DNA of 64,000 bases, from the NCBI GenBank assembly GCA_007693765.1, contig RECZ01000080.1:1-64000 (forward strand), in the 5' to 3' direction. This DNA comes from Phycisphaerales bacterium. Its GTDB lineage: Bacteria > Planctomycetota > Phycisphaerae > Phycisphaerales > UBA1924. Under the pieces are notes generated by a model. It made no database searches. It was not told where the DNA came from and was given only the letters and a program-made list of their open reading frames with translations. Each line of letters opens with the position of its first letter. Positions within the stretch are counted from its first letter, which is position 1. A program made the position numbers and the translations under genes. Shown here in pieces: positions 63,469 to 64,000 of the stretch.

Positions 63469-64000
63469 ATCTACACCAAGTTCGGCGACAAGGGCGAGTG
63501 CATGCTCGGCGACGGCGCCACCGTTCCCAAGACCGGCGTGCGCGTCGGCGCGTACGGCGCGGTGGATGAGGCCAACGCCTGCGTCGGCGTCGCCATGACC
63601 GAGTGCCCCGACGACGACCGCTGGAAGCCCATCCGTCAGGCGCTGCTGCTGATCCAGAACGATCTGTTCGACGTCGGCGCCGACCTCTGCACGCCCATCG
63701 CCAAGGGCGAAGCGCCGGGCGCCAGGCTCCGCGTCGACCCCGCTCAGACCGCGCGGCTCGAAAAACTTATCGACGCCCACAACGCCGACCTCAAACCGCT
63801 GAACTCCTTCGTTCTGCCCGGCGGGACCCGCCTCGCAGCGGCCCTGCACGTCGCCCGAACCGTCGTTCGGCGCGCCGAGCGCGACGCCCTGCGGCTGTGC
63901 GAGGCCGAGCCCGACGCAACCAACCGCGACGCGGCGGTATACCTCAACAGACTGAGCGACCTGCTCTTTGTCCTGGCGCGAGTCGCCAACGCGACCGACG
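63469..64000 (+). pseudogene. cob(I)alamin adenosyltransferase (PduO type), 5' end broken, 3' end cut
   Basis: Makes adenosylcobalamin from cob(I)alamin and ATP. The frame from 63469 reads IYTKFGDKGE, which is the normal start region of the PduO/MMAB family (family consensus MKIYTKTGDKGET). It continues with AVDEANACVG, LLLIQNDLFDVGADL, FVLPGGTRLAAALHVARTVVRRAER and YLNRLSDLLFVLAR. But no start codon precedes it: a TAG (63466-63468) is immediately upstream and the AT-rich tract lies before that. The next ATG (about 63502) would lose the ATP-binding TxxGDxG segment. The gene runs off the window. A sequencing or assembly error at the AT tract is as likely as true inactivation. Confidence 0.75.

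Noticed and set aside
63468-63477. Sequence AGATCTACAC matching the end of an Illumina P5 adapter
   Set aside because: ATC-TAC-ACC-AAG is the natural IYTK start of the PduO family, so the 10-bp match is probably coincidence, though an assembly fault nearby stays possible.

Overview
This is a roughly 70 % G+C bacterial window. Gene content and style suggest a Planctomycetota member, probably class Phycisphaerae. Pointers are a pilin-like H-x9-DG type protein, several small zinc-ribbon/membrane proteins, a large GATase-like membrane protein, DUF58, and a broken-up division/wall cluster. That placement is an inference from content; there is no rRNA here. The window is almost entirely housekeeping chromosome. 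No prophage, insertion sequence, CRISPR array or rRNA was seen, and there is one tRNA (Leu, anticodon CAG).

Layout. 1-2.4 kb: low-complexity C/G run, a 5'-open unknown gene, a lower-GC patch and a zinc-ribbon membrane protein. 2.4-6.7 kb: mnmA, a REPIN-like inverted repeat pair, murD, recA. 6.8-8.5 kb: tRNA-Leu and a prepilin-type protein with a strong terminator. 8.6-11.1 kb: a small membrane protein, an RNase HII-like protein, ribD. 11.1-16.3 kb (minus): an ABC export operon of GldA/GldF/GldG type ending in a DUF4340 protein. 16.4-24.9 kb: PAS/GAF/receiver regulator, prmC, glycosyltransferase, lipB, a DUF2325 protein, and (minus) sppA - zinc ribbon - OmpH-like. 26-30.2 kb: a division/wall cluster rsmH - LysM - FtsL-like - ftsI. 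30.3-32.7 kb (minus): a NtrC-type regulator with its kinase. 32.8-47.8 kb: htpX, TauE/SafE, PfkB kinase, TPR, 3D-domain, DUF58, coiled-coil, RluB, aminotransferase IV, coaX, MnmE-like GTPase, YfgM-like, RluD, beta-propeller lipoprotein. 47.9-60.6 kb: CYTH protein, ligA, folD, tatA, M20 peptidase, GATase-like membrane protein, ABC ATPase, prolyl oligopeptidase. 60.6-64 kb: fusA with a long leader and terminator, then a cob(I)alamin adenosyltransferase whose 5' end is broken by an AT-rich insert.

Three patterns cut across the genes. (1) At least 14 genes have a TANNNT hexamer (often TACACT) ending only 6-8 nt before the ATG/GTG. This is the geometry expected if transcription starts at the start codon, so many mRNAs are probably leaderless. 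The clearest case is ligA/folD, whose start codons are 18 bp apart and whose -10 boxes overlap on opposite strands. (2) A 9-bp GC-rich word, TTCCGGGGG, and its complement recur between genes and in frame inside mnmA, murD, lipB, sppA and the ntrC-like gene, where they encode Gly/Pro-rich inserts. (3) The FolD homologue lacks three of the four classical active-site residues (Lys54, Gln98 and Asp121 by E. coli numbering).
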